Position numbers and translations under genes: made by a program | Assembly: GCA_020846635.1 (NCBI GenBank) | Contig: JADLDO010000039.1 | Location: 124,001 to 188,000 of the forward strand | DNA length: 64,000 bases | Direction: 5' to 3' | Source of the DNA: Caldilineaceae bacterium | GTDB taxonomy: Bacteria > Chloroflexota > Anaerolineae > Caldilineales > Caldilineaceae | Notes under the pieces: generated by a model | What the model was told of the DNA's origin: nothing | Databases searched by the model: none | What the model saw: the letters and a program-made list of their open reading frames with translations, nothing else | In this document: positions 18,301 through 29,500 of the stretch, one piece after another | Layout of the letters: each line of letters starts with the position of its first letter | Position numbering within the stretch: position 1 is the first letter of the stretch

Positions 18301-21300
18301 CCAGGGGGTGCGCTCTATCTCAGCAACAGCACAGCAGCACTGGACAAATTAACCCTGCGCGGCAACCAAGCGGGCGGCGAAGGGGGGGCTCTCTATGCAC
18401 TCTTTAGCCGCGTGGAGATCGTCAATACGCTCATTGTGGGCAACCGTGTGACCGCGCTCGCCACCTATGGGGCAGGCCTCTATGTGGGCAACAGCGAACT
18501 CAACATCACCCACAGCACCATCGCCAACAACACACATACACAGCTCCAGGGCAGCGCGCATGGCTTCTTTGTAGCCCCACCCATCGCGGCTCCAGGGGGC
18601 GCGCCCACTCACAGCAGCGTCACCCTCACCAACGCCATTGTCAGCGGTCACGCGGTCGGCCTGAATTTGCTGGCGGGCAACAACGCCACCTTCAACGCCG
18701 TTCTCTGGAACAATGCCCATTTCAACTGGACGGGCGCGGGCAATTTTAGCGTGGCGCGCAGCCGCCGCGGCGACCCGCGCTTTGTCAATGCGACTACCCA
18801 CGACTACCACCTGCGCCGCGACTCTGCTGCCTTTGACCAGGGAGTTAATACTCCCTTGAGCGTGGATCGCGAGGGGGTGGCGCGCACACAGGGGCTCGCT
18901 CCCGACCTGGGAGCTTATGAGCATCGCTACGTCGCGGGCCTCTACCTCACCAGCAGCGTCTCTCCCGCCTTTGTGCGTAGCGGCGACACCCTCACAATAC
19001 GGCTGCGCGTACGCAACCAGAGCGCAAGCGCGGCTAATGGCGTGATGCTGCGCGCCACGCTCCCTACCCAATTTCTCTCCCCTGCGATTTCGGCGGGTGG
19101 ATGCCAGGGCATATTCTGTGAGGTAAACCTCGGTACATTGGCAGCGGGAGCCGATCTCACCGTCGAGATCAACGTCACGGTCAACGGCGCGGCCCCTGCC
19201 ACCGGCTTGCTCAACCTGCTTACCAATATCACGCTGGCCGCGGGCAATTTCACCACCAGCGATACCGCCACAACCACGACTGCCTATCTCCACAACTGCA
19301 AGGCCGAAGTGAATGGCACGATCCATAGCACCGTTCAAACCGCGCTCGACGCCGCGGCCAACGGCCAAACCATCCGCATCAGCGGCGTCTGTGGCGACCT
19401 GCATCAAAATGGCGGGCCGGGGCAACTGCTCACCCTCAACAAAAATGTCACCCTGCAAGGTGGCTGGAATGAGACTTTTACCACCCTCAACCCGACCGCG
19501 TTCCCCACCATTTTGGACAGTGCCGGATTGGGCCGGGTGGTCTACATCAACGGCAATTTCACACCCATTCTAGAGAACCTCGTCATCCGCAACGGCAATG
19601 CCAGCGGGCTCAGTGGCGGCCCAGCGGGTAAGGATGCGGGGGGTGGCGTCTATAGCAATGGCGGCGCGCCCACCTTCAAGAACACAGACATTGCCAACAA
19701 CCAAAGCCCAGACCTGGGCGCGGGGGTCTATCTCACCGGCCCTAATGCAGCCAATTTCCAGGGGGGCTTTGTGCGCAACAACAGCGGGGCCGAACGGGGT
19801 GGCGGGCTTTACATCGACCACTCTGCCCCCATCCTTACCGGCGTCAACATTGCAGGTAACAGTGCGCGCGGCGGTGGCGGCGTCTATCTCTATCGCAGCC
19901 CTGCCCAATTCCTCGACAATGCAGCCGCAGGCAGCGCGCCCACCTGTCGCATCTCCAACAACAGTTCCTCGGTCATGCCCAACTACGTGCCGGGGCCGGA
20001 CGCGGGCGGGCTGCCTGTGCTGTGGCTGGCTCCTGGTGGCGGAGGCGGCATTGTCCTGGATGAAAGCGCGGCCACCCTACGCGGCTGCGCCATCAACGGC
20101 AACATGGGACGCGTGGGCGGTGGCGTCTACGTCCACAACAGCGCCGCCATCCTCGAAAACAGCCTGATCAGCGCCAACCGCGCCCAGCAGCCCAATCCCG
20201 CCGCCATCCTGATCGGCCCTGGCGGCGTGCGCGATGGTGACGGTGGCGGTCTGCTGCTGGACAACCAGGAACCCGCGGCGAGCACGCTGCGCGGACTGCT
20301 CTTGGGCAGCAATGAGGCGCTGCGCGGCAGTGGCATGATGACGCGGCTGGCACGCGGCGGCACGCTTTCCCTGCCCCATTTCACCATCAACAGCAACGTC
20401 GGCGGCAGCGCAGTCTACGCGCTCGGTGAAAGTCACCTGGCCTTCAACAATACCATCGTCGCCTTTAATACAGGGGGCGCGGCCATCTTTGCCCAAAGTG
20501 GCCCCAATGGCGAAAGCGCTACCATCAGCCTTGACCGCACGCTCTGGCATCCCCCCACCCAGACCAAAGCCGGCTTTGGCGGCAGCGCAACCGTTGCCAC
20601 CACCACAGATTTCAATGGCGACCCCGCCTTTAAGAACGACGGTTATCACCTCAAGCGCATCTCCTTCGCCTATGGCGTGGGGGCAAGCGAAGCCACCTTT
20701 GCCGACCGTGATGGGCATGCGCGCCCCACCGGCAGCAACGCCGAGTTGGGGACCGACGAATACGCCACAGGCTACACTGTGCGCTATGTGATGGTGGGGG
20801 GCAGCGGCAGCGCGCCTTGCACAGATTACCTCGCGCCCTGTCCCTCGCTGCAAACCGCGATCGACGCAGCCAGTGATGGCGACTTTATCAAGATGGCGGG
20901 TGGCTCTTACAGTGGCACACGATCCGACGATGGACGCATCCACTATGCGCGTATCCTCAAGGGCGTCACGATTGAGGGTGGCTACTTCCCGCGCACCGAC
21001 AATAACAGCGTCACCGACAAGAGCTATACCCTGCACGATTGGGAAGATCCGCACCCGCTTGAGAGCCCCACGATCATTGACGTGGCCGAACAAGGGCGTA
21101 TCTTTTTCATCAGCGGCAACATCACGCCCACCTTCTCCAACCTCACCCTGCGCCGCGGCAATGCGCTGGCACAGGGCGATGGGCCTGCGGGGAGTCCAGG
21201 GGGCGCGGGCGGGGCCATTTATGTAGATGGCGCGTCGCCCATCTTCAAGAACATCGTGGTGGAAGACAGCCGCGCCCACTTTGGCTCCGGCTTCTATCTA

Positions 21301-24300
21301 CGGCACGCGGGAGGGAGCTACACCGGGCTGACCGTACGCGAAAATGGCACAGGCGTCAGCATAGGACGCGGCGGCGGCTTCTACATTGAAGGGGGCCAGC
21401 CCACGATCCAGGGCATCACCATTCAGAGCAATCTCGCCATCACCGGCGCGGGCGTCTATCTCGACAACAGCGCCGCCACCCTCACCCAAAACAGCATCCA
21501 GGGCAATGGCGACAGCAGTACGCTCGATGGCGGCGGCATCTATATTGTAGGGGGCGCGACGACGATTCTCACCAACACCGTGACGAGCAACCAGGCACAA
21601 CACGGCGGCGGTCTGCGGCTGCACAACTCCAACGCCACCGTACGCGGCAATAGCATCGACAACAACCGCGCCGGCAGCGCGCCAACGCCCGCCGGACAGA
21701 ACGATGCGTTGGGCGGCGGCCTCTATATCGCAGGTGGCACACCGCTCGTCACTGCCAACAGCATCAGCAACAACCAGGCTGTGCATCCGGCGCTTGCGCT
21801 GGGTGGGGGCATTTACGTAGCGCAGAGTGGCGTCAACCTGCATGACAATACCCTCACCGCCAACCAAGCGCACCGCGGCGGCGGCCTCTATTTTGCGGCG
21901 ACAAGCAATATCATCGTGCAAAACAACACCCTCACCCGCAACCGCGCCCAGGCGAGTGATGGCAATGTGCGCCAGGCGGGAGGGGGTGTCTATTTCGCCA
22001 ACGCCGTGATCAGCTTCACCCACAACAGCCTCAGCCAAAACAGCGCAGTCTACGGCGCGGGGCTCTATCTCGCGGGGAGTGGGCGCAGCCGCATCACCCA
22101 CAACAGCCTGACCAGCAACAGCGCGGCCAAAGATGGGGGAGGCGTCTATCTGGATGGCTCCGACGCCGAAGTGGAGAGCAACACGATCCAGGATAACCGC
22201 ACCACCGGCGGCAGCGGCGGTGGCCTCTTTGCCAGGGGCGGACAGGCCGCGCTCCACACCAACTCCTTCCTCGCCAACCAAGCCGCATTGGAAGGCGGGG
22301 GCCTCTACCTCAGCCAGGATGGCAGCACCCTGCAAGGCGACACGATCCAGGGCAACCAAGCAGGCGACGGTGGCGGCATCTACGTTGATGGCCCCGCACC
22401 GGGGGACGCCCAGCCCGCGCCCTGGTTGGATCGGGTCACGATTGCTGACAACCAGGCCAGCAACCACGGTGGCGGACTCTTTCTACGCAGCAGCGGCGCG
22501 CAGATCACCCTCAGCACCCTGCGAGACAACGCAGCCGCGGTGGATGGTGGCGGCGCGCTAATTGAAGAAAGCACGCCTGCCGCTTTTCATGGCAACGTCA
22601 TCCGCGACAACCACGCGGGCGACCAGGGAGGCGGGCTCTATATCAGCAAGGGCAGCGCGGGCTCCTATCAAAGCAATGCCGTGGTGGACAATGCCGCCGG
22701 GCAGGGTGGCGGCATTTTCGTCTCCGGGGCCTCCCCCACCCTGATCCATACCACCCTCGCCCGCAATGGCAGCGGCCTGATCGCCGTGGCGCAGGATGCG
22801 GTGGCTTCAACCGTCATCCTCACCAATACGCTTGTAGCAGGACACAGCCTCGGCATCCAGGGTGAAAGCGGGACGACCGTCGCGCTCTTTGCCACCTTGT
22901 GGGACGACAACGGCACAGATTTCGCCGGAACCGCCACCTCGAATGGAAATTATGAAGGGGAAGCCAGGTTTGACACCGACGGCTATCACCTCACCGCCAA
23001 TTCAGCCGCGGCCAACAAGGGCATCAGCGGCGATGTCGCCATAGGCAGCGATGTGGATGGCGAGGGCCGCTTCCAGGGCAATGGCCCCGAATTGGGCGCG
23101 GACGAGTTGGCAGCGGGTTGTGCGATTATCATCAACGGCAATGTTAGCAATCCATATACGAATCTTCAGCAGGCCATCAACGCCGCGCCGGACGGTGGCG
23201 AATTGCGCGTGGCGGGAACCTGTTCAGGTGTCCAGACAGAGGGAGGCACGCCCCAACTTGCCTACTTCAACAAAAATCTGACTGTGCGCGGCGGCTACGC
23301 CTTAGGATCGTGGGAAAGCTCGTCATCAGCCACACAGCCCAGCGTTCTGGATGCGCGTGGACAGGGGCGCGTCGTGCGCCTTGCCAATGGCGTGCGTGTC
23401 ACGCTAGCCAACGTCACCCTAATCAACGGCAGTGCCGCAGGGCTAGGCGGTGGCCCCACTGGGATAGATGCTGGTGGCAACATTTATGTCAACGATGCCC
23501 AGGTCACGCTGGAAGGGGTCGATCTGATCAATGGCCGCGCGACCGTTGGCAGCGGGCTCTACCTCAAAGCCTCTGTGGCGCTCGTCGCCAATAGCAATTT
23601 CCGCGGCAATCTTGCCACAAGTTCCGGCGGCGCGATCTACCTGGACAATGTGCCTACCAGCGTCGAAGTGCGCGCCAACCGTTTCACCAACAATCGCGCC
23701 CAGGATGGCGCGGCGATCTATGGGGCGGCAGGTGCGCCCCTTTTGCTTGGTAATGCGTTACAGGAAAATCAAACCAGCGGCAGCAGTGGACGTGGCGGCG
23801 GTGTCTTCCTGCTCAACAGCAATGCCATCCTTACCCGCAACCGCCTGCAAAGCAACCGCGCTGGGATGGGCGGCGGTGTCTATGTGGCTGGAGGGCTGCC
23901 CGATCTGACCAACAATATGCTGGTCAGGAATGCCGCCACCAACAGCGGCGGCGCGCTCTACAGCGTGGATGCGCCGCTGCATCTACGCAACAATACGCTC
24001 GTCGCCAATGCAACCCTCCAGGACGGAGGTGGTGCGATCTTCTTTGCCACACCTGCCACCAGCCGCAGTGTGATCCTAACCAACAATATCCTGGTTGACC
24101 ACAGCCTTGCTGTCAGCGTGGGGACAGGCAACCAACTGACGGTGCGCGCCAACCTCTGGCACAACAACCAAACGAATTGGATAGGGGCAGTCTCCGAAGG
24201 CCCCGGCAATCTTCAACAAGAGCCACTCTTTGTCAACCGCGCCGCTGGCGACTATCACCTGCTCGAAAACAGTCCTGCCGTCGATGCGGGCGTGAGCATT

Positions 24301-26514
24301 GGGGTCAACGACGATATTGACGGTCAAAACCGGCCCGCGCGCCAGGGGTTTGACATCGGAGCCGACGAATACCTGCGCCCCAGTATCAGCGCCAGTCTCA
24401 CCGCGCTGCCCGACCCGGTGGCGTCGGGCGCGCAACAGACCTACGTGCTGCGTGCCATCAACAACGGCGACGTAGACCTGGTTGCACGCGTGCAGATCAC
24501 CTTGCCCGCGGCCCTGACACCTGAGGGAGCCACACTCTGGGAAAATGTTGCGATTGGCCGCGGGGCCATTTGGGAGCGCAACTTGATAGCGACGGTCGAT
24601 GGAGCCTATACGGGGTCGCTCAATGCCCTGATGGGCGTGACCACCGATCAGGGGGCCAGAGCCACTGCCAGCGTGGCCTCGACTGCCGCCGCCATCTCCG
24701 GCGAAATTCTGGAGTTTAGCGGCGAGAGTGCGCCCGACCCTGCTGCGCCGGGCAGCACCATTGAACTGCGCTTACGGATCACAAATCGCGGGGCCATTCC
24801 TATCGGCACGACCATCCGGGCAATTTTGCCCGACGGCTTGGCCACCAGCAGCCCATTGGTCTACGCACCGACCATTTCCGGGCCGGATGGCATCTGGTCA
24901 ACACGCATGAACGTGACCATTGCCCCAGACATGGCGATTGAAACCAGCGCAGGCACCGCAGCCCAGTTGGTCACAACCTTTCAGGTGCAGACCGACAGCG
25001 GCTTCAGCCGAACCTATTCGATTGCGACCACGCTGGCGCGCCCTGCTGTACAAGTGAGCCGCACGCCCTCCCTCCGTCCGGCGATTGCGGGGAAAGCCTT
25101 GACTTACAACGTCGTCGTCACCAACAGCGGCAACACGCCCCTGGCGGCGACCATCAACAATAGCTTCCCAACCCAGGTGGCATTAGAGGAGTTGGCACAG
25201 GGTCATCCCTTTGCGGTGGTCTTGACACCGGGGCAGGTCTGGCGGCAGTCCATCACCACCACCGTTGAAGCGGGCTATGTGGGGCCGCTGGCGGGCTCGG
25301 TGCAGGTGACCACCGATGCCGGGGTCAGCGCCTCTGCCCAGGACCAGGTCGAGAGCCAGGCACAGGCATTAACACCCACTGCCACAGCCAAAGGGGGCGA
25401 TTGGCACAACCCCGCATCCTGGGAACCGCCGGGCGTTCCCCCGATGAATGCGATTGTTCTGATCCCAGAGAATATCTCTCTCTTTAGCAACCGGCCCATT
25501 ACGCTGGACGGGTTGATCAACCGCGGTTCGCTGGAGTTGCGTAATCCGATTGGGTTTAGCCAGGCGCTGACGTTGACCAACCTCCTGGAAAACTATGGCG
25601 AGATTCTGGGCAAAGAGGGTACGGGCGCGGGTCAGCCCGGCGTGACCCTCAATATGAGCTCGGCGGTTCTCTATAACGAGGGCACGATCTGTGCCGGGGA
25701 TGGCGCACCCGATGGCGGTGCGGGCGGCGATCTCATCATCGTTGCGGGAGCCACCACCAACAAGGGCATCTTCTGCGCGGGCCACGGGGCCGATGTTACC
25801 CGCGCCAGTGCCAACATTCCCGGTGGGCCGGGCGGCAACCTGCTGCTCTCCTTTGACCCCGGTCTTTTTACCAATGTGGGGCAACTCCTCGCAGGCAATG
25901 GGGGCAGCAGTTATCCCGATGCGGTTCCACCCCAACCCGGCGGCGATGGCGGCGATATCACGATTGTGGCAACCGCCGCCGCGCGCCTCGACGACAGTAC
26001 ACTCCTCGCCGGTCAGGGCGGGCAGGGCAGCAGCGGCGCAACCGCAGGGCTATTGGGGCAGGTCGTCGTGGGCGCGCCGCTCATCAGCGACGAGGGTACA
26101 CGCTTTAGTGAGGGGACGGTGCTGCTGATTCGTGGCGCGGATGGCGCTTACAATTTTGCCGCCGTTGCGCCCGACACCGTTTTTCTCTCACCCGCCAGCA
26201 GGTTAGCAATCTTTCCCATCCGCGTCTTCAATCGCGGCGCGCGCCAGGACACCTTTATCGCAACCCCACTGGCGACACCTGATGGCTGGCAGGTGAACAA
26301 CCTACCGGCAACCTTGAACTTGGATGCATTCCGCTCCAACCTGATTGTCGTGGTACTCAGTATTCCCACCGACCAGCCTGGGGGGTCAGCCGACCAACCC
26401 TTTACGATTGTCGTCACCTCTCAGCATGATTCAACCAATCAGGTTTTCATTCCGCTTCGGGTGGTTATGCTAGATGAGACGTTCCATATCCAACTCCCGC
26501 GGATCAGCCGGTAG
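15352..26514 (+). CDS. Giant secreted beta-helix surface protein (Pmp-like repeats), paralogue 1
   Basis: About 3,720 residues. The frame opens at a TTG (15304), but an ATG at 15352 or 15382 gives a proper signal peptide with core WLVAAILLLCALL and cleavage near TFA-APL. Four right-handed beta-helix blocks follow, ending near 18930, 20770, 23120 and 24370. Each closes with a signature like DxDGxxR...LGADE. The first block is dense in 20-25-residue repeats of the form FxxNxA..GGGLYL, like Chlamydia Pmp repeats. A DUF11-like domain follows block 1, and about three follow block 4 (24380-25360). Then come WHNPASWEPPGVP, Gly/Asp-rich repeats, and the C-terminal end FHIQLPRISR. It is probably an extracellular adhesin or matrix protein. 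The next gene encodes a paralogue of the same layout. No enzymatic motif was seen. Confidence 0.9.
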   Translation: MRSHQTISRPMQARSGSSQPAHWLVAAILLLCALLTPAATFAAPLASPHFRPLTQDDSLPMTVERWVDAAAGSDSGNCTRETPPPEEEDDEEAYIYHSCATIVYALSKSNPGDVIHVAGRFGGLSYAGNLAINKKVTLIGGYISPFGPQISPPRNPALFPTIIQGTVSIQGLALLSAPDTNPMEVRLESVQVTGGGIDIIPGDIDVSTTLESVVVYNSVSANNGGGINISGARNKLTVSKSTIRNNFATNGAGGGIYAAEGSIVELGGGTEIRNNSAQSGAGIAADGALTITTGGGVTITTNIATGNGGGIHASGSVLRIGSGTAIFDNQGSKGAGVYLASGTNTLSGAAIHHNGSTSTTSQGGGIYVSGGTPTLENLEITENSATEGGGLYLAGLTGGKLSGSDILSNTASADGGGFYLINGGSGFAATSLTLQGNNAQNGGGAYIKSSNSSLQSNTFAENSATSGGGLYLDGSNGTQISALQLTGNNAAQGGGLYATHTNATLSSPTIQENSSTGKGAGLYATNSTLTFMGAALFQENQTGAEGGGGYLSASHLSFQSLDMLDNEGTAGGGFYAVEGGRVTATALTSFIGNKATTGAGGALYLKGDGSTTSTLSNLSAQENEAVNGGALYAENVTLTLGTTNVANNKASERGGAAYITSANVTVTGAATLQGNEASLDGGGIYALSTAITFNNGAQFTGNQALGGSGGGLYLATGGTANFGAATFFENRAAAQGGGLFATTANVIVAATTKFESNVAQAGNGGGFYISGSSLALGGVTLKNNSASGSGGGGFFANGTLSVSAGTLLDGNLALTGGGLATLDATNVQVDAAHFTNNSAGSDGGALHLANSPITVQNGAAFSANSATAGRGGAIYVEGGSATLNGINGSNVVTPLTFSKNKAGSGGGALHITTGTLSLLNSTFSENEGGTGFGGGAYLKASSATLSSSSFSKNLANSGAGLYLADTPSATLGSLQLIENSSSGPGGALYLSNSTAALDKLTLRGNQAGGEGGALYALFSRVEIVNTLIVGNRVTALATYGAGLYVGNSELNITHSTIANNTHTQLQGSAHGFFVAPPIAAPGGAPTHSSVTLTNAIVSGHAVGLNLLAGNNATFNAVLWNNAHFNWTGAGNFSVARSRRGDPRFVNATTHDYHLRRDSAAFDQGVNTPLSVDREGVARTQGLAPDLGAYEHRYVAGLYLTSSVSPAFVRSGDTLTIRLRVRNQSASAANGVMLRATLPTQFLSPAISAGGCQGIFCEVNLGTLAAGADLTVEINVTVNGAAPATGLLNLLTNITLAAGNFTTSDTATTTTAYLHNCKAEVNGTIHSTVQTALDAAANGQTIRISGVCGDLHQNGGPGQLLTLNKNVTLQGGWNETFTTLNPTAFPTILDSAGLGRVVYINGNFTPILENLVIRNGNASGLSGGPAGKDAGGGVYSNGGAPTFKNTDIANNQSPDLGAGVYLTGPNAANFQGGFVRNNSGAERGGGLYIDHSAPILTGVNIAGNSARGGGGVYLYRSPAQFLDNAAAGSAPTCRISNNSSSVMPNYVPGPDAGGLPVLWLAPGGGGGIVLDESAATLRGCAINGNMGRVGGGVYVHNSAAILENSLISANRAQQPNPAAILIGPGGVRDGDGGGLLLDNQEPAASTLRGLLLGSNEALRGSGMMTRLARGGTLSLPHFTINSNVGGSAVYALGESHLAFNNTIVAFNTGGAAIFAQSGPNGESATISLDRTLWHPPTQTKAGFGGSATVATTTDFNGDPAFKNDGYHLKRISFAYGVGASEATFADRDGHARPTGSNAELGTDEYATGYTVRYVMVGGSGSAPCTDYLAPCPSLQTAIDAASDGDFIKMAGGSYSGTRSDDGRIHYARILKGVTIEGGYFPRTDNNSVTDKSYTLHDWEDPHPLESPTIIDVAEQGRIFFISGNITPTFSNLTLRRGNALAQGDGPAGSPGGAGGAIYVDGASPIFKNIVVEDSRAHFGSGFYLRHAGGSYTGLTVRENGTGVSIGRGGGFYIEGGQPTIQGITIQSNLAITGAGVYLDNSAATLTQNSIQGNGDSSTLDGGGIYIVGGATTILTNTVTSNQAQHGGGLRLHNSNATVRGNSIDNNRAGSAPTPAGQNDALGGGLYIAGGTPLVTANSISNNQAVHPALALGGGIYVAQSGVNLHDNTLTANQAHRGGGLYFAATSNIIVQNNTLTRNRAQASDGNVRQAGGGVYFANAVISFTHNSLSQNSAVYGAGLYLAGSGRSRITHNSLTSNSAAKDGGGVYLDGSDAEVESNTIQDNRTTGGSGGGLFARGGQAALHTNSFLANQAALEGGGLYLSQDGSTLQGDTIQGNQAGDGGGIYVDGPAPGDAQPAPWLDRVTIADNQASNHGGGLFLRSSGAQITLSTLRDNAAAVDGGGALIEESTPAAFHGNVIRDNHAGDQGGGLYISKGSAGSYQSNAVVDNAAGQGGGIFVSGASPTLIHTTLARNGSGLIAVAQDAVASTVILTNTLVAGHSLGIQGESGTTVALFATLWDDNGTDFAGTATSNGNYEGEARFDTDGYHLTANSAAANKGISGDVAIGSDVDGEGRFQGNGPELGADELAAGCAIIINGNVSNPYTNLQQAINAAPDGGELRVAGTCSGVQTEGGTPQLAYFNKNLTVRGGYALGSWESSSSATQPSVLDARGQGRVVRLANGVRVTLANVTLINGSAAGLGGGPTGIDAGGNIYVNDAQVTLEGVDLINGRATVGSGLYLKASVALVANSNFRGNLATSSGGAIYLDNVPTSVEVRANRFTNNRAQDGAAIYGAAGAPLLLGNALQENQTSGSSGRGGGVFLLNSNAILTRNRLQSNRAGMGGGVYVAGGLPDLTNNMLVRNAATNSGGALYSVDAPLHLRNNTLVANATLQDGGGAIFFATPATSRSVILTNNILVDHSLAVSVGTGNQLTVRANLWHNNQTNWIGAVSEGPGNLQQEPLFVNRAAGDYHLLENSPAVDAGVSIGVNDDIDGQNRPARQGFDIGADEYLRPSISASLTALPDPVASGAQQTYVLRAINNGDVDLVARVQITLPAALTPEGATLWENVAIGRGAIWERNLIATVDGAYTGSLNALMGVTTDQGARATASVASTAAAISGEILEFSGESAPDPAAPGSTIELRLRITNRGAIPIGTTIRAILPDGLATSSPLVYAPTISGPDGIWSTRMNVTIAPDMAIETSAGTAAQLVTTFQVQTDSGFSRTYSIATTLARPAVQVSRTPSLRPAIAGKALTYNVVVTNSGNTPLAATINNSFPTQVALEELAQGHPFAVVLTPGQVWRQSITTTVEAGYVGPLAGSVQVTTDAGVSASAQDQVESQAQALTPTATAKGGDWHNPASWEPPGVPPMNAIVLIPENISLFSNRPITLDGLINRGSLELRNPIGFSQALTLTNLLENYGEILGKEGTGAGQPGVTLNMSSAVLYNEGTICAGDGAPDGGAGGDLIIVAGATTNKGIFCAGHGADVTRASANIPGGPGGNLLLSFDPGLFTNVGQLLAGNGGSSYPDAVPPQPGGDGGDITIVATAAARLDDSTLLAGQGGQGSSGATAGLLGQVVVGAPLISDEGTRFSEGTVLLIRGADGAYNFAAVAPDTVFLSPASRLAIFPIRVFNRGARQDTFIATPLATPDGWQVNNLPATLNLDAFRSNLIVVVLSIPTDQPGGSADQPFTIVVTSQHDSTNQVFIPLRVVMLDETFHIQLPRISR

Positions 26515-26599
26515 CCGCCATGCCCGGACCGTCACAAGACAGATTGCCCAAATGAACCGATCCTCCTTCAACCGAGCCAACCCGAATCAAGAGCGCCCG

Positions 26600-29500
26600 A
26601 TGCCAAAAGCAGGAGTATGGCCGCGCCGCCTCACCTTGCCCACGATGTTGCTGGCGGCACTGCTCATGGCAGCGAGCATGGTCGCGCTCCTGAGCAGCAG
26701 CCCCGTGGCACACGCCGCGCCCCTGGCGCAACCACCCGAAAACACCATCCTCTATGTCGCCACGGGTGGCTCACCTATTGGTAACTGCCAGCGCGTGCCC
26801 GTTGCCGCTACGGAGTTCGTTCCGGCACACTATGAGTACCCAGCCTGTACGCTTGACCACGCGCTTGAAGAAGCTAAGAATGGTGATATCCTGCGCCTGG
26901 AGAAAGGGCAATACCAGCAGTCGATCCTCATTACCAAATCTATTTCCCTATGGGGTGGTTATGCTGACGGATTTGCCGACGGTATGAGCGATCCGGTGGC
27001 TGACGCGGCTGCCAATGCAACTTACCTGATGCCCTTAACGGCTGCGCCCATCGTTACTGTTGAGAAACCCACCACGACGACGTTGACGACCAGCGTTGTC
27101 ATTAGCGGATTAATACTTTTCCATCCAGACCCCGCCAATCAAGAGCGCGCGATTACTTTGATCCGGCCCATCACAGCGACCGTTGATCCTCTCCCAATCC
27201 GGCTTGACCTTGTCAACAGCAAAGTAACAGGCAACATCGCTCCGAATGGCGGCAATGGCGGCGGCATCTATGTCGCTGACCAGATCAGCGCCACCATCGG
27301 CATCACCGGCACCGAATTCAGCGGCAACCAGGCTGCCAACGGTGGCGCGATCTGGCTTCCGCCAGGCAGCCGTCTCTATAGCAACAACGCGCGCTTTATC
27401 AACAATGAAGCCACCAGCGGCAACGGTGGGGCCATCATCGCCAGTGGAAATCCCCTGACGCCGACCACTGTCACGCTGGCGAACATCACCATGAACGACA
27501 ATAAGGCGTCGGGCAATGGCGGCGCGATCGATGCCTCTAACATCTCCTTGACCATTGGCGCGGGCGTTTTCGGCAATAACGAGGCGACGGGGGGCTCCGG
27601 CGGCGCGCTTTATCTCAGCGGAGGGAACGTAACCCTCAACGCGCCGCTCATCGTCAACCATAACCGGGCGGGCAGCCACGGCGGCGGCATCTACCGCGAA
27701 AATGGCGACCTAACCATGAGCGGCAGCGGCAACGAGATCGCCAATAACATCGCGGGCGGTGATGGTGGGGGAATTTATATCCATCAGGGTGGCGCTGTTG
27801 CCATCACCAACCATGTTCAGGCACATGATAACCAGGCGAGTAACGGTGGAGCCTTCTATATAGCTGCGAACAGTGCCACGATCACGGGGACGATGATCCT
27901 GTCGAATACCGCGGCAGTGGGCGGTGGCATCTATCTGACGGGTACAGAGAACGGCAATTTATCGCACAACGTGATCCAATACAACGCCGCCACGTCGGGC
28001 GATGGGGGTGGCTTGTATTTGGCGAACAACGACACTCTTACCACGAACGGATTGAACCTCGCACGCAACCGCGCCCACGTCAGCGGCGGGGGTCTTTATG
28101 CTGTCAACAGCCATCTGACCTCTACTGAGCCTGTCACCTTCACCGTCAATACGGCGACATCCGGCAGCGGTGGCGGGGTCTATCTGGCCGCGGCTTCGGG
28201 CATGACTGCCACAGCCGCTTCCTTTATCTCCAACACAGCGACGACCGGCAGCGGTGGCGGGCTTTATCTGAACGCCAACGCAGCCATGACCATCACCGGC
28301 GCGCTCGACATGCAGGGGAATGTGGCGCAGGTCGATGGGGGCGGTCTTTATGTGGATGAGGGCAGCCTTGCCCTCTCTGGCGGTGGAATGATGAAGAACA
28401 ACATCGCCACCACAGGCAGCGGTGGCGCAATCCATTTTGCCAAGCACGTCAACGCCACCTTTGGGGCCTTCACCTTCCAATCCAACCGCGCCCAACTCGA
28501 CGGTGGGGCGGTCCGCGCCAATTTCGCTACCTTGACCTTTAGCCAGCCCACCAGCGTCATCACCAACACGGCGACCACAGGCAGCGGCGGCGGCTTCCAC
28601 CTTACCAACAGCGTCGCCACCAGCTTGAGCCAACTCACCCTTGACGACAACAGCGCAGCAGTCGATGGTGGCGGCATCTTTGCTGGCGATGCCTCCCTGA
28701 CCTTTGGCAACGACAGCATCATCGAAGATAACATTGCGCGAACCGGCTCTGGCGGCGGTATCTACAGCGCCAACGGCGACATGACCACGGGTAAGATCTC
28801 CTTCTTGCGTAACAAAGCCTTCATGCATGGGGGTGGTCTCTATGCACCTGGCGGTGCGTTGACGCTTGCCAATGAGAGCATTGTGCAGTTGAACGAAGTG
28901 CAAACGGGCAATGGTGGTGGCATCTATGCCGGTGGCGGCGCGGTCACGCTCACCGGGGTCTTGATTGAGAAGAACACAGCGCAGCTCAGTGGTGGCGGCG
29001 TCTATCTTGCGGATACGCCTGCCAACAGCGCGCTGTTGGTACAGAACAACTCCACCATTCGTGACAACAAAAGCAACACGGCGCAAGGCGGTGGCCTCTT
29101 TGTCAGCGGCGGAACCGTCACCATTGACGGCAGCATCGTCAACAACAACCAGGCCCATCAAGGAGGCGGTGGTCTTTTCCAGAGCAGCGGAACCCTGACC
29201 GTCACCAACAGCGCCACCATCGCGGCCAACAGCACCATCACCGGGTCGGGTGGCGGTCTGGCGGTGATGACGGGCACGGTCCACATCCTCGACAGCCAGG
29301 TTCGCCAGAACAGCGCCTATGCCGATGGTGGCGGGCTCTATGCGCCCGGCGGCACTGTGCAGGTGACGCACAGCGTCTTTGAGGCCAACACCCTCCTCTT
29401 TGACACCACCAACCTCAACATTGACATCACCAGCTTGGCAATTGGTCGAGGCGGCGGCATCTATGTCGATGGCAACCGCATCACGATTGATGGCGATTCA